From Bradyrhizobium sp. SRL28 (lineage in GTDB: Bacteria > Pseudomonadota > Alphaproteobacteria > Rhizobiales > Xanthobacteraceae), in assembly GCF_018596315.1 (NCBI RefSeq), contig NZ_JAHEAG010000005.1, positions 124,001-188,000 on the forward strand: DNA of 64,000 nucleotides. The letters run 5' to 3'. Made by a program: the position numbers and the translations under genes. Numbering within the stretch: position 1 is the stretch's first letter; the number at the start of each line of letters is the position of its first letter. Below, piece by piece: positions 34,919 to 44,894 of the stretch. The notes below the pieces were generated by a model, which made no database searches, had not been told where the DNA came from, and saw nothing but the letters and a program-made list of their open reading frames with translations.

Positions 34919-35707
34919 CTACGCCGGGACGCGCCCGCCGAAAAACGGCATCAGCGCCTGGCTCAGCATGTGTGGCCGCTGGGATGTGAAGATCATCTCG
35001 GCGCCGGCCGTGTCGCTTTCGCGGCCCGGAGACCCGAGCAGGTCGGACACGCGCCGGGCGATGGCGGGCGCCGGATCGATCCAGTCGACCGGCCACGGCG
35101 CGAGCCTTGTCAGGCGGTCGAGCAGCAGCGGATAGTGGGTGCAGGCCAGCACGACGGTGTCGGTGCGATCCTCGCCATTTCCGACAAAGCAGGGGGCAAG
35201 CTCGGCTGCAATATCCTCGTCGCGCACGTCGTTGCCGCTGAGGGCGGATTCAGCGAGCGAGGCGAGTTCTGCCGACCCCACCAGCGTCACTTCGCAGCCT
35301 TGCGCGAAATCATCGATCAGGCGTTTGGTGTATTCGCGCTTGACGGTGCCCTTGGTGCCGAGCACCGACACGCGTTTGGTCTTCGAACTGGCGCAGGCCG
35401 GCTTGATCGCAGGCACGGTGCCGACGAACGGCACGCTATAGGCGCTGCGCAGATGCGACATCACCAGCGTCGAAGCGGTGTTGCAGGCAATCACCACCAA
35501 AGCGGGGGAGTGGCGCGCGATCAACTCGCCGACCAGCGGTACCACGCGGGCAATGATCTCCTCCTCGCCGTGATGGCCATAGGGAAAGAACGCATCGTCG
35601 GCGACATAGACGTAGTGCGCGTCGGGCCGGGTGCGGACGATCTCGCGCAAGACCGTGAGGCCGCCAAGGCCGGAGTCGAAGACGAGGATTGTGGGCGGGG
35701 CTGACAC
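34919..35707 (-). CDS. murI: glutamate racemase
   Basis: MurI makes D-glutamate for peptidoglycan. The 262-residue product shows VFDSGLGGLTVLREI, the first catalytic cysteine in IACNTAST, and the second in LACTHYPLLLD. It is a cytoplasmic two-domain enzyme. The last eleven codons (MPFFGGRVPA and stop) recur at 32891-32924 in the composite scar. It is the only murI in the window, and no other cell-wall genes are near. Confidence 0.95.
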   Translation of the reverse strand: MSAPPTILVFDSGLGGLTVLREIVRTRPDAHYVYVADDAFFPYGHHGEEEIIARVVPLVGELIARHSPALVVIACNTASTLVMSHLRSAYSVPFVGTVPAIKPACASSKTKRVSVLGTKGTVKREYTKRLIDDFAQGCEVTLVGSAELASLAESALSGNDVRDEDIAAELAPCFVGNGEDRTDTVVLACTHYPLLLDRLTRLAPWPVDWIDPAPAIARRVSDLLGSPGRESDTAGAEMIFTSQRPHMLSQALMPFFGGRVPA

Positions 35708-36062
35708 GCTGCGACCTTAGCTGATCTGCGGTTACCGTTAGGTTGCTTTAAGGGTTGCCGGCGGGGTACGGAGGTTGTCGACGGCGATCGTGACAAATTG
35801 GAACGATTTGAATCGGCTTGGCAAGGCCGGAATACTGCTGGGGCGATCGCTTAAGGTACCGCCTAAGACACCCGCAGGCGAGGTCGGCTGGAACGAAAAA
35901 CGGAAGCCCCGACAAGTGGTTGCACTCTCAGGAACGTCCCCGATTTGGAACGGCGTTTTGCCCCATCACGGCGGGCTTCGGGCGGTGTGAGCCAGTGCCG
36001 GACGATTCAGCCACATTGGATAAGCCAGTATTTCGTTCCCGCGTACGCTCCCGAAGCTCACC
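35708..36062. other. intergenic region without supported gene
   Basis: The 355 bases between the murI start and the cupredoxin remnant hold only short frames with no recognisable protein, and no clear hairpin or promoter beyond what murI would need on the minus strand. Confidence 0.6.
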
Positions 36063-36294
36063 ATGTTCGCCGCCATTGCGCTTGTTTCGATCGCCGCCGC
36101 AGGCGTAGCCCGCGGGCAGAGCGGGACCGAGATTGGGTTGAGCGACAGGACAAGAAGTTCGACCCGGCCGAGTTCAGCGCGCCCGGTCACATGCCGATCG
36201 TGATCGAGCTGAAGAACCTCGATTCCAAGGCGATGGAATTCGAAAGACGTTGAAGGTGGCGGAGTTGAGCCGTTTTTCACAGCTCTCTCTCTAA
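36063..36294 (+). pseudogene. decayed cupredoxin-domain protein gene
   Basis: The first frame gives a signal-like start (MFAAIALVSIAAAGVARGQ) and EIGLS; after a one-base loss near 36147-36149 the next frame continues DKKFDPAEFSAPGHMPIVI and ELKNLDSKAMEFE; a second shift near 36245 is needed to reach TLKVAEL, after which the frame ends at 36294 without the copper-binding C-terminal half. Joined together this is the N-terminal part of the small periplasmic cupredoxin family found next to iron/copper uptake (FtrA/P19-EfeO-like) genes. Two frameshifts and the missing C-terminus make it non-functional. Boundaries are approximate. Confidence 0.72.
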
Positions 36295-36362
36295 TTGCAT
36301 CTTGCGCTGACGGCAATTTCGGTCGAGCATGCATCCTTTAGGGCATCGGGGCGCGTGCATCC

Positions 36363-38768
36363 ATGTCAAAGAATATTGTTCTGCTGTCCGACGGGACAGG
36401 AAATAGTTCATCGAAGATTTTCAAGACCAACGTCTGGCGCTTGTTTCAGGCACTCGACCTCAAGAATCCGGAAAGCCAAATCGCCTATTACGACGATGGC
36501 GTGGGAACATCGTCGTTCAAGCTGCTAGCGTACCTCGGCGGCATTTTCGGTATCGGGCTGAAACGCAACGTCATCGATATCTATTCGTTCTGTTCCCGCA
36601 ATTATGCGGAGGGCGACAAAATTTATGGCTTCGGCTTCAGCCGTGGCGCCTTCACGATCCGCGTCGTCGCCGGGTTCATCGCGCGCGTCGGCCTTGTGCG
36701 CTATGACGGCAATGAAGCTCATCTGGAACGCGATGCCGAGATTGCCTATCGCGAATACCGCAAGGTCAGGAACTTCAAGTCCGGCGGCAATCTGCTCGTC
36801 AAACCGTTACGCAAGCTGCGCGACTGGGTCAGCCACGTTATTTTCCGCAAACCGACCTTCGAGCAACTCGAGGAGGCCGGCGATATCGTCCCCATTGACA
36901 AGTTCGACTTCCTCGGCGTCTGGGATACCGTCGATGCCTATGGCGGCCCGATCGAGGAAATTACGCGCGCGATCGACTACTGGTACTGGCCGCTGTCGAT
37001 GCCGGATCAGTTCATGACGCACAAGGTTGCCCGGGCATGCCATGCGCTGGCGCTGGAGGAGGAGCGCGATGCATTTCGCCCGGTGCTGTGGGACGATCGC
37101 TATGTGCGCGCTGGCCAGAATCTGGTGCCGGCCACCCGCAACGGGTCGCCGCGGCATATCGATGATGAACGCATCAGCCAGGTGTGGTTTGTCGGGGTTC
37201 ACTCCGACATTGGCGGCGGCTATTCGCGGGACGGTCTTGCTCATTCGACGCTCGTCTGGATGATCGAGCGCGCCAAGGTCTGCGGATTGGTTTTTTTACC
37301 ATTTCAGGAGGAGCTACTTAAACCTCGCGTCGATCCCTATGACAAGCTCAACGATTCCCGGCGCGGGCTTGCCGGCTACTATCGCTATCGGCCGCGGCGG
37401 TTGTCGGACATCTACAGCAAGCCTCCCTACAAGCTGTCGCTGGTTGCGGATTTTTGGCACATCGTCGACATCTGGAAAAATCGGCCGGATCCCGAGCGCG
37501 AGGTCAGGCGCGAGCTTGCAAATCGCGACGACTATGTTCCAAGGCCGGCGCCGAAGATTCATCAAAGCGTGCTGGATCGCGTTCGCGCCGGAACCGACGG
37601 CTACGCGCCGATCGTGTTGCCGCAGACCTACAATGTCGTAGGCTATGACGGTTCGATTACTTCGAACGGCGTAACTGAGACCACAGCTCCTTCACGCGCA
37701 ACCCGCCAGGAAACGGTCTGGAACTGGGTTTGGGGACGCCGCATCACTTATTTCCTGACCGTATTCGCCTCGCTGTTCGTTTTGGCATTGCCGCTGATTG
37801 AAAAATGGAAGCCCGGACGCGGACCGGCTAGCCCGGCCGAGGTCGTCGTTCCCATCATCGATCTGCTCGGCGCGTTTCTGCCGGGCTTCGTAAAGCCTTG
37901 GCTTGAAGCATTCCGCAATTCGCCCGGGCGCTTCCTCATCGGGCTCGTTCTGGTCGGCGTGCTGATGTATGTCGGCGGCTGGATGCAGGGACGCATCCGC
38001 GACCTGATGCGCCGTATCTGGCGCACGCCCGATGAACCGGCGGTTGAGCCGGGAGGCTTCATTTACAAGCTACGATCGGCGGGGCCGTACCGTGCTTTTT
38101 TCTACGTGCTCAAGCATTGGACTTTGCCATTCTTGTTCGCCTTCTTGATCTTCGTGATCCTGGCGTCTGCGTTGACAGCGCTGGTCAATCGGGTCTCGTT
38201 TGCGGCGTTCGACCTGGCCGGGCAGGTTTGTACGCCAAGCCAAAATCCTGCTGCGCAGCCGTTTACGGGAATCGCCAAGGCACAATTTGAAACCAATGCG
38301 CTGTGTGCGCCGACAGGGCTGCTAGTGGAAAAGAGCAAGTCCTACCGGGTCACCCTGGTCGTAACCGATCCTTGGGAGGACGGTCACAGATTCGATTTAT
38401 CTGATCCGGAAAAGGCGAAGGGTATTGAAGCTGGACCAGATGGTTTCGGCTATGAAAAAATGCGTCCATTGATGTGGTTGGGACTGCCAATCCGGCGTCT
38501 GCTCGCCTCGAACTGGTTCGCAACTACCCTTCGAATAGGTAATACGGGCTTCGGCGAACTGGTGCCGTCTTACGAGCGCAAGGTTTCGCCGCCCTGCCTG
38601 TACCCGTCCACCACCAGCTATACCGCCAAGTTCAAGGCCCGAAAGTCAGGCGAGCTATTTGTCTACGTTAACGATTCCGTGATCGGCATCCCCGGATATT
38701 TCGACGTTTTTTACAAGTCGAACAACAAGGGAAAAGCCGACCTGACCCTGCAGGTGCTCGACGAATAG
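36363..38768 (+). CDS. DUF2235 domain-containing membrane protein (Tle1-like hydrolase domain)
   Basis: The 801-residue protein has an N-terminal DUF2235 alpha/beta hydrolase domain (residues 1-400) opening MSKNIVLLSDGTGNS, with the nucleophile elbow GFGFSRGAFTIR and SDIGGGYSRDGL. About three transmembrane helices follow between residues 460 and 650 (TYFLTVFASLFVLALPLIE, FLIGLVLVGVLMYVGGW, LPFLFAFLIFVILASALTA), then a C-terminal soluble beta-rich part. DUF2235 includes the Tle1 phospholipase effectors of type VI secretion, but no secretion genes or immunity partner lie here and the membrane anchor argues for a housekeeping lipase-like role. The substrate is unknown. Confidence 0.85.
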   Translation: MSKNIVLLSDGTGNSSSKIFKTNVWRLFQALDLKNPESQIAYYDDGVGTSSFKLLAYLGGIFGIGLKRNVIDIYSFCSRNYAEGDKIYGFGFSRGAFTIRVVAGFIARVGLVRYDGNEAHLERDAEIAYREYRKVRNFKSGGNLLVKPLRKLRDWVSHVIFRKPTFEQLEEAGDIVPIDKFDFLGVWDTVDAYGGPIEEITRAIDYWYWPLSMPDQFMTHKVARACHALALEEERDAFRPVLWDDRYVRAGQNLVPATRNGSPRHIDDERISQVWFVGVHSDIGGGYSRDGLAHSTLVWMIERAKVCGLVFLPFQEELLKPRVDPYDKLNDSRRGLAGYYRYRPRRLSDIYSKPPYKLSLVADFWHIVDIWKNRPDPEREVRRELANRDDYVPRPAPKIHQSVLDRVRAGTDGYAPIVLPQTYNVVGYDGSITSNGVTETTAPSRATRQETVWNWVWGRRITYFLTVFASLFVLALPLIEKWKPGRGPASPAEVVVPIIDLLGAFLPGFVKPWLEAFRNSPGRFLIGLVLVGVLMYVGGWMQGRIRDLMRRIWRTPDEPAVEPGGFIYKLRSAGPYRAFFYVLKHWTLPFLFAFLIFVILASALTALVNRVSFAAFDLAGQVCTPSQNPAAQPFTGIAKAQFETNALCAPTGLLVEKSKSYRVTLVVTDPWEDGHRFDLSDPEKAKGIEAGPDGFGYEKMRPLMWLGLPIRRLLASNWFATTLRIGNTGFGELVPSYERKVSPPCLYPSTTSYTAKFKARKSGELFVYVNDSVIGIPGYFDVFYKSNNKGKADLTLQVLDE

Positions 38769-38792
38769 GGTTTGCTGTTCTGTCGGCGCGCT

Positions 38793-40100
<1,308 letters not shown>

Positions 40101-40269
40101 CGAAAACTCCGGAGGAGGGCGGGAGGCGAGGCGATCCCGGCCGATTTGTTTTTTACGCCGTGCTTTAGCAAATCGTGTCGGGGGAGGCCACCCATACGGG
40201 GGCGCAGAGACGGGAAAACCGGTGCTCTGGCAGGGCAGAAACCCGATCGGGACGGGGCGCCCGCCGCCG

Positions 40270-40923
40270 CTAGAGGCTGGCCAGCCCGCACTCCACGGCC
40301 AGGCGGACAAGCTGCGCGTCCGTTCGCATGCCGGTCTTGGTCTTGATCAGATAATGGTAGTTCTGCACGGTCTTGATGCTGAGATTGAGGTTTGAGGCGA
40401 TCTGCTCCGTGGTCGCGCCGGCCGCCAGTTGCCTCAAGATCTCGATTTCCCGCTCTCCGAGCTGATCGAGCGCCGACACCGAGGGGGAGAGGCTTTCCAG
40501 TGCCAGAACGCGGGCGATGTCATCGCTGATCGCCGGTTCGCCGCGGACAACCGACCGGATCGCCCGGATCAGCGCTGACGGGTCGGAGCCCTTCGTGACA
40601 TAGCCGTTTGACCCGGCATTGAAGGCGGCCTTCACCTGCGCCGCCTCGCAGTGCATGCTGAAGACGAGAATGCGCGTGTCGGATGACCGGGCGCGAATGT
40701 TCCTGATCGCTTCCAGCCCGCTGGCGCCCGGCATCGATATGTCCATGACCACCACATCGGGAGCATGCGCCTTGAACGCGCGGTAGGCGTCGGCGGCGTT
40801 GTCCGCCTCGGCCACCACCTGGAAATCTTCCTGGTGCTCCAGCACGCGCCGGTAGCCTTGCCGGACCACGGGATGATCGTCGACCAGCAGGATCGAAATG
40901 CCTTTGGTCTGCGACGTGCTCAT
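40270..40923 (-). CDS. NarL/FixJ family response regulator
   Basis: The 217-residue protein has a receiver domain (residues 1-125: ISILLVDDHPVVRQGY, phospho-acceptor aspartate in VVVMDISMPG, lysine in GYVTKGSD) and a LuxR-type helix-turn-helix (LGEREIEILRQLAAGATTEQ, LNLSIKTVQNYHYLIKTKTG). Its ATG overlaps the kinase stop by one base (TGATG), so it is the cognate partner of the upstream histidine kinase. The likely target is the divergent TolQ-like operon or the pair itself (inference). Confidence 0.93.
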   Translation of the reverse strand: MSTSQTKGISILLVDDHPVVRQGYRRVLEHQEDFQVVAEADNAADAYRAFKAHAPDVVVMDISMPGASGLEAIRNIRARSSDTRILVFSMHCEAAQVKAAFNAGSNGYVTKGSDPSALIRAIRSVVRGEPAISDDIARVLALESLSPSVSALDQLGEREIEILRQLAAGATTEQIASNLNLSIKTVQNYHYLIKTKTGMRTDAQLVRLAVECGLASL

Positions 40924-42299
40924 CAAGCCGCCAGCGGGATCGTGGCAGCCACGCTCACCCCGCGATTGGCATCCGCGATCGACAGCGAGCCGCCAAGGGC
41001 TGTGACCCTCTCGCGAATGCCTGTCAACCCGAAGCCGGTCGATGCTGCCACCTTGGCCGCATCGCCGCCGCCGTCGTCCTCGACGTGGACCAGCAGCGCG
41101 TTTTCCGCCCCCGTGCGCCGCTCGATCCGCAGCACGATCCCGCGCGCTGAACTGTGCCGCAGCGAGTTGGTCAGGCATTCCTGAACCATCCGATAGGCGG
41201 TCGCGGCGACGGCGCCGCGGACATCGGCGAGATCGCCCTTGAGATCGAGCTGGATCATCGGCTGCGTTGCATTGCCCGACCGCCAGCTATCGACGAGGTC
41301 GACAAGGCAGGCCTCCAACCCGAGTTCCTCGGCGGGCGGATGGCGCAATCGCTTCAGGGTATCCCTGAGGCAGGCCATGATGCGATGGGTGGCCTGCGAG
41401 ATCATCCGCGCGTCCTGGGCGACCTCGCATCGGCTCTGGTCCTGCGCTTGCGCGCTGGCGACCTCGATCGTGTTGGCAAAGGCAAGGATCGCGGCCAGGT
41501 TCTGTCCGAACTCGTCGTGCAATTCGCGGGCAAGCACGCGCCGCTCGTCGTTGCGGATTTCCAATAGGCGCCGGGTCAGCGCGGCACGTTCTTCCATGGC
41601 CTGCGCGAGGCGGTCGCCGAGCTCACCGACCGCTTGCCCGATCATGGCAAGATCGATCGACCGGAAGCGCGGCAGCGGGGTCCGGTATTGGCCGCGCGCC
41701 ATGCGCTGCAGGGCGGCAACGATCTGCTGTGCGGGCGCCAGCGTATGCGCAATCGCCAGCGATGCGAACAGCGCGATCGCCACCGCCATCAGCAAGGCGA
41801 GATGGATGTTGTCGAGGATGTGCTGCCAGGCCAGCGCGATGGCGGCATTCGGATCGGGGGTGGCCGAGACACTGCCTGCGTTGGCTGCGCGCGCGCTGAT
41901 CGGCCGGATGACCGGGGCGTGACTTCCAAGCAGGGTGTGCACGGAGGCTGCGAACCAGCGCGGCGGAACCTGGCCGATCCCCTTGCTCTGGCCGCAGAGC
42001 GGCCGCTCGAACGCACCGGCGGGCTCGATCTGGACGCAGATGCCCGGCGAGATCAGCCCCATCGTTTCAATGGTGCGCCATTGCGGCGTGGGCAACAGCT
42101 GTTCGCGCATTCTGCTGCTGCGCAACAGCAATTCGCGCCAGTACAGCGCTTCCAGCGCGACCGAGACACGTTCGGCGGAAGCGGCCGTGGCGCGATCGAC
42201 GCTGCGATGGGCATCGATTGTCGCCCAGACGGTCGCCGCTCCCAGGCACAGGATGACGACGACAAGCAGGCGGCCGACAAGCTGAAGGACGAGGCGCAT
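40923..42299 (-). CDS. membrane sensor histidine kinase, HisKA_3 (NarX/MoxY-like) type
   Basis: The 458-residue product has one N-terminal helix (LVGRLLVVVILCLGAATVWA), a periplasmic region of about 130 residues, a second helix (LALLMAVAIALFASLAIA) and HAMP-like linker, the HisKA_3 box with phospho-acceptor H261 in RELHDEFGQN, and the ATPase GFGLTGIRERV. This LapD/MoxY-like arrangement senses a periplasmic signal, unknown here. The start at 42299 has GGGGAG in front; the frame extends to 42392. It is coupled to the response regulator and divergent from a TolQ/ExbB-like operon. Confidence 0.9.
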   Translation of the reverse strand: MRLVLQLVGRLLVVVILCLGAATVWATIDAHRSVDRATAASAERVSVALEALYWRELLLRSSRMREQLLPTPQWRTIETMGLISPGICVQIEPAGAFERPLCGQSKGIGQVPPRWFAASVHTLLGSHAPVIRPISARAANAGSVSATPDPNAAIALAWQHILDNIHLALLMAVAIALFASLAIAHTLAPAQQIVAALQRMARGQYRTPLPRFRSIDLAMIGQAVGELGDRLAQAMEERAALTRRLLEIRNDERRVLARELHDEFGQNLAAILAFANTIEVASAQAQDQSRCEVAQDARMISQATHRIMACLRDTLKRLRHPPAEELGLEACLVDLVDSWRSGNATQPMIQLDLKGDLADVRGAVAATAYRMVQECLTNSLRHSSARGIVLRIERRTGAENALLVHVEDDGGGDAAKVAASTGFGLTGIRERVTALGGSLSIADANRGVSVAATIPLAA

Positions 42300-42514
42300 G
42301 CGATCACTCCCCAACGTGCGGATGAGTGCAACAGCACCGCTAATTCGCGCCAAATGCAAGCCGGCGAGGCGCTGCTCGGGAAATTTTCCCAACCAACCTT
42401 GGGCATATGTCTTTGGACGCCGCTGCGGCCCGCTGATCTAACCAAACGCACGGATTTTCGTCGCGGGCCGGCCTTGGACGGAACCGCTTTTCCCAGCCAG
42501 GGAGCTGACGCAGC

Positions 42515-43279
42515 ATGAGTGCCACGGCCAGCGCCGAGACCGCGCCCTCCGGCGCAGATACGTCCGAACGCAGCGTCCTCCTGTTGTGGATGATCTTCAC
42601 CGGGCTGTCGGTCTTCGCCGTCGTGCTGTTGTGGCGGTATGGACTGCTCCATCTGATGGTCAGTTCCGATCGTACCTACATTTCGAGCGTCATTGCCGTC
42701 CTCTATTTCGTCACCTGCTTCCATTGCTTCTGGCGGACGCGGGCGATCGCGCGTGAAGGCGAGATCACACGCCGCTGCCGCGTCATCCTGTCGGCGCCCG
42801 GCGGGGCGAGGGGGCTTGACGACGTGCGCGCGCTGCCGGGCGGCCTGGTGCCGGATCACATCCGCAACCTGGTAAAGAAGGCGCAGGCGCAAGCCGCGGG
42901 GCGTATCGACCAGACGCTGCTGCTGCGCTCGCTCGCCGACCGGCTGCGCGGTTCCAACGGGTTTGGCGCATTCGTTTCCGACACGCTGATGAAGCTCGGG
43001 CTGCTCGGCACCATCATCGGCTTCATCATCATGCTGGCGCCGATCGCGACCCTCGACGCGGCCGACAAGGCCGCGATGAAAACATCGATGGGCCTGATGA
43101 GCGACGGCATGGCGGTGGCCATGTACACGACGCTGGCGGGCCTGATCGGCTCCATCCTCGTCCGCATTCAATATTACATGCTCGATGCCGCCACCCAGCG
43201 GGTGTTTTCCGATGCCGTCATGCTGACCGAGACGCATGTCACCCCGGTATTGGAAAGCCGTCCGGGAACGCCACCATGA
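42515..43279 (+). CDS. MotA/TolQ/ExbB proton channel family protein
   Basis: The 254-residue protein has four probable transmembrane helices: LLLWMIFTGLSVFAVVLL, VIAVLYFVTCFHCFW, LMKLGLLGTIIGFIIML and MAVAMYTTLAGLIGSILV. The last two carry the GLLGTIIG and TTLAGLIGS motifs that define the proton-conducting helices of TolQ, ExbB and MotA. The usual partner, a TolR/ExbD/MotB protein with a proton-binding Asp, is not recognisable; instead two unusual membrane proteins follow in the same operon with 4- and 8-base overlaps. It is divergent from a two-component system. What work the channel does is unknown. Confidence 0.87.
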   Translation: MSATASAETAPSGADTSERSVLLLWMIFTGLSVFAVVLLWRYGLLHLMVSSDRTYISSVIAVLYFVTCFHCFWRTRAIAREGEITRRCRVILSAPGGARGLDDVRALPGGLVPDHIRNLVKKAQAQAAGRIDQTLLLRSLADRLRGSNGFGAFVSDTLMKLGLLGTIIGFIIMLAPIATLDAADKAAMKTSMGLMSDGMAVAMYTTLAGLIGSILVRIQYYMLDAATQRVFSDAVMLTETHVTPVLESRPGTPP

Positions 43280-43950
43280 TGGATGACTTCGGTCTCTATC
43301 CGCGCGAGGAGCCATTCGACCCGCTCGGCGTGATGCTGTTCAAGGCGCTGCAGGTGATCGCTTTCCTGTTCTTCCTGGCGCTGCTGGCGATCTCGCCTGA
43401 CGCCAAGGACGGCAAGATCGATTCCAAGGCCGAATTCCTCATCACGATGGACTGGCCGGACAATCATCCTGACGACTTCGATCTGTTCGTGCAGGACCCC
43501 ATCGGCAACATCGCCTGGTACCGCCGGCGCGAGGCCGGTTTCCTCACCCTCGACCGCGACGATCGCGGCGGCGCCAACGATTTCATCATCGTCAACGGCA
43601 AGAAGATCCTGTCGCCGATCCGGGAGGAAATCGTCACGGTGCGGGGCATCGTCCCCGGCGAATACACCGTCAACGTCTCGCACTTTCAGGCCACGACCGG
43701 GCAGCCTGTCCCGGTGAGCGTGAAGGTTCAGAAGCTCAATCCGACCGCACAGGTGATTTTCGACAACAAGCTGACGCTCAACCACACCGGCGAGGAAAAG
43801 ACCGCCTTGCGCTTCTGGATCGACGCCGCAGGCAAGGTGACTGACGTCCAGCAGCGGCAGAAGTCGCTGATGGAGACGTTCCGCAACGTCCGCTCCAACG
43901 GCGCGGACCTGGATCCGAAAACTGGCGTCAGGATGCCGCGCCGTGAATAG
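43276..43950 (+). CDS. membrane-anchored protein with DUF2135/YfaP-like domain, partner of the TolQ-like channel
   Basis: The 224-residue product has one N-terminal transmembrane helix (MLFKALQVIAFLFFLALLAI) and a periplasmic beta-rich domain. DWPDNHPDDFDLFVQDPIGN, then REAGFLTLDRDD and PGEYTVNVSHFQ resemble the DUF2135/YfaP beta-sandwich (a D-x-D-L-x-V-x-D-P-x-G pattern), judged by eye. Gene order and one-helix topology place it where ExbD/TolR would be, so it may be the stator-like partner of the channel, but no transmembrane Asp is seen. Its ATG overlaps the channel gene stop (ATGA). The function is unknown. Confidence 0.72.
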   Translation: MMDDFGLYPREEPFDPLGVMLFKALQVIAFLFFLALLAISPDAKDGKIDSKAEFLITMDWPDNHPDDFDLFVQDPIGNIAWYRRREAGFLTLDRDDRGGANDFIIVNGKKILSPIREEIVTVRGIVPGEYTVNVSHFQATTGQPVPVSVKVQKLNPTAQVIFDNKLTLNHTGEEKTALRFWIDAAGKVTDVQQRQKSLMETFRNVRSNGADLDPKTGVRMPRRE

Positions 43951-44551
43951 CCTGCAATCGGTCGTCCTCACACTTTCCATCAGCTACGCCCTGATCGGCG
44001 CGCTGCTGCTGATCGTTGTGGTCTATGCGCGCCTGCCATGGTCGGCCAAGGCGGTCGCCGTGGTGGTGACGAGCGCGTTCTACATTGCAAGCTTTGTCGG
44101 CGTGCGCGGATTGCTGGGCTGGGCCAGCGTCGACAGGCTGCCCGCAAGTTTCAAGCTGTTGCAGGCCCGCATCGTGGAGCCGCACTCGCTGGAGGGCGAT
44201 CCGGGATCAATCTATCTGTGGGTCGAGGCGCTCGACGACGGCAATCGGCCGAGCGGCGTGCCGCGGGCGTTTCGCATTCCCTACAGCGACAGGCTTGCGG
44301 AAAAGACCGACAAGGCGGCGGGCGAGATCGCCGCCGGCCGCCCGCAGGGCGGTCGTGCCGCCGATTTTGGCGATGGCGGCGGCAACCTGCTCCAGGCCGC
44401 CCGGGAGTACATCACGCCCGGCATGATCATGGACACGTCGGGCGGCGATCCCTCGACCGGCGAGGGATTGGCTGTGGTTCCCCGCGATGGCGACGGGGTG
44501 GCGTTTACGCCGCTGCTTCCGCCGCGGATGCCCCCGAAGGACGAGCAATAA
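43943..44551 (+). CDS. inner-membrane protein of unknown function in the TolQ-like operon
   Basis: The 202-residue product starts with GTG and has two N-terminal transmembrane helices (SVVLTLSISYALIGALLLIVV-like segment and AVAVVVTSAFYIASFVGV), then a soluble part of about 130 residues that is rich in Gly, Asp and Pro and probably partly disordered. I do not recognise a domain. It overlaps the preceding gene by eight bases and closes the three-gene operon. The coding character is good (long frame, operon overlaps). Confidence 0.68.
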   Translation: MNSLQSVVLTLSISYALIGALLLIVVVYARLPWSAKAVAVVVTSAFYIASFVGVRGLLGWASVDRLPASFKLLQARIVEPHSLEGDPGSIYLWVEALDDGNRPSGVPRAFRIPYSDRLAEKTDKAAGEIAAGRPQGGRAADFGDGGGNLLQAAREYITPGMIMDTSGGDPSTGEGLAVVPRDGDGVAFTPLLPPRMPPKDEQ

Positions 44552-44603
44552 GGTTTTCCGGCGATGGGACGCCCGGCCAGCACCAACAATCACGGATTAT
44601 TGA

Positions 44604-44642
44604 CTGACAGATATTGAAATCTGTCAGCGAGACATGCTATAT
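44604..44642 (+). promoter_or_regulatory. promoter with overlapping palindromic operator, probably for the TetR gene
   Basis: CTGACAGAT-ATTGAA-ATCTGTCAG (44604-44627) is a perfect inverted repeat with 9-base arms. TTGAAA (44614-44619) and CTATAT (44637-44642) make a -35/-10 pair 17 bases apart, so the palindrome covers the -35. It has no T-run, which argues against a terminator. The TetR gene 250 bases downstream is the likely autoregulated target. The 343-base gap 44552-44894 holds this site and a small frame. Confidence 0.65.
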
Positions 44643-44714
44643 CCATTGCTGACGCCGGGATTAGGCGTCACCCGGCTCGTTGGTTTTGCCCGGGTACTTG
44701 CAAAGGACTACGCT

Positions 44715-44828
44715 ATGACTGCCCATCTCATTCATCTGACCGCCCAAATCCAGCACTGGCTCAACCAGAGCGTTGCCCGTCATCTGGCCGCTCAGGCCGA
44801 GCGGCTGGAACCGGCGACGAAACATTAA
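44715..44828 (+). CDS. possible small protein (37 residues)
   Basis: An ATG frame (MTAHLIHLTAQIQHWLNQSV, then Ala/Glu-rich) lies between the operator and the TetR gene. It could be an amphipathic helix peptide. The frame is also open upstream to 44634. There is no good ribosome site, so it is uncertain whether it is translated; it would be cotranscribed with the TetR gene. Confidence 0.4.
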   Translation: MTAHLIHLTAQIQHWLNQSVARHLAAQAERLEPATKH

Positions 44829-44894
44829 CCCGCCAAGGTGATTGCCTAAGGGGGATTAGATGACCACCCGTCCCATCGTTTCGCAGGTGCGCGC

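Noticed and set aside
34769..35704. A 311-codon plus-strand frame across murI
   Set aside because: Antisense to intact murI with no domain; its similarity to the frame at 32.8 kb comes only from the murI-end repeat.
36363..38768. Type VI secretion effector island around the DUF2235 gene
   Set aside because: No VgrG, Hcp, adaptor or immunity gene is near, and the protein has its own membrane helices.
44604..44627. Palindrome read as a terminator of the TolQ-like operon
   Set aside because: There is no T-run after the stem and it covers a -35 element; an operator explains it better.
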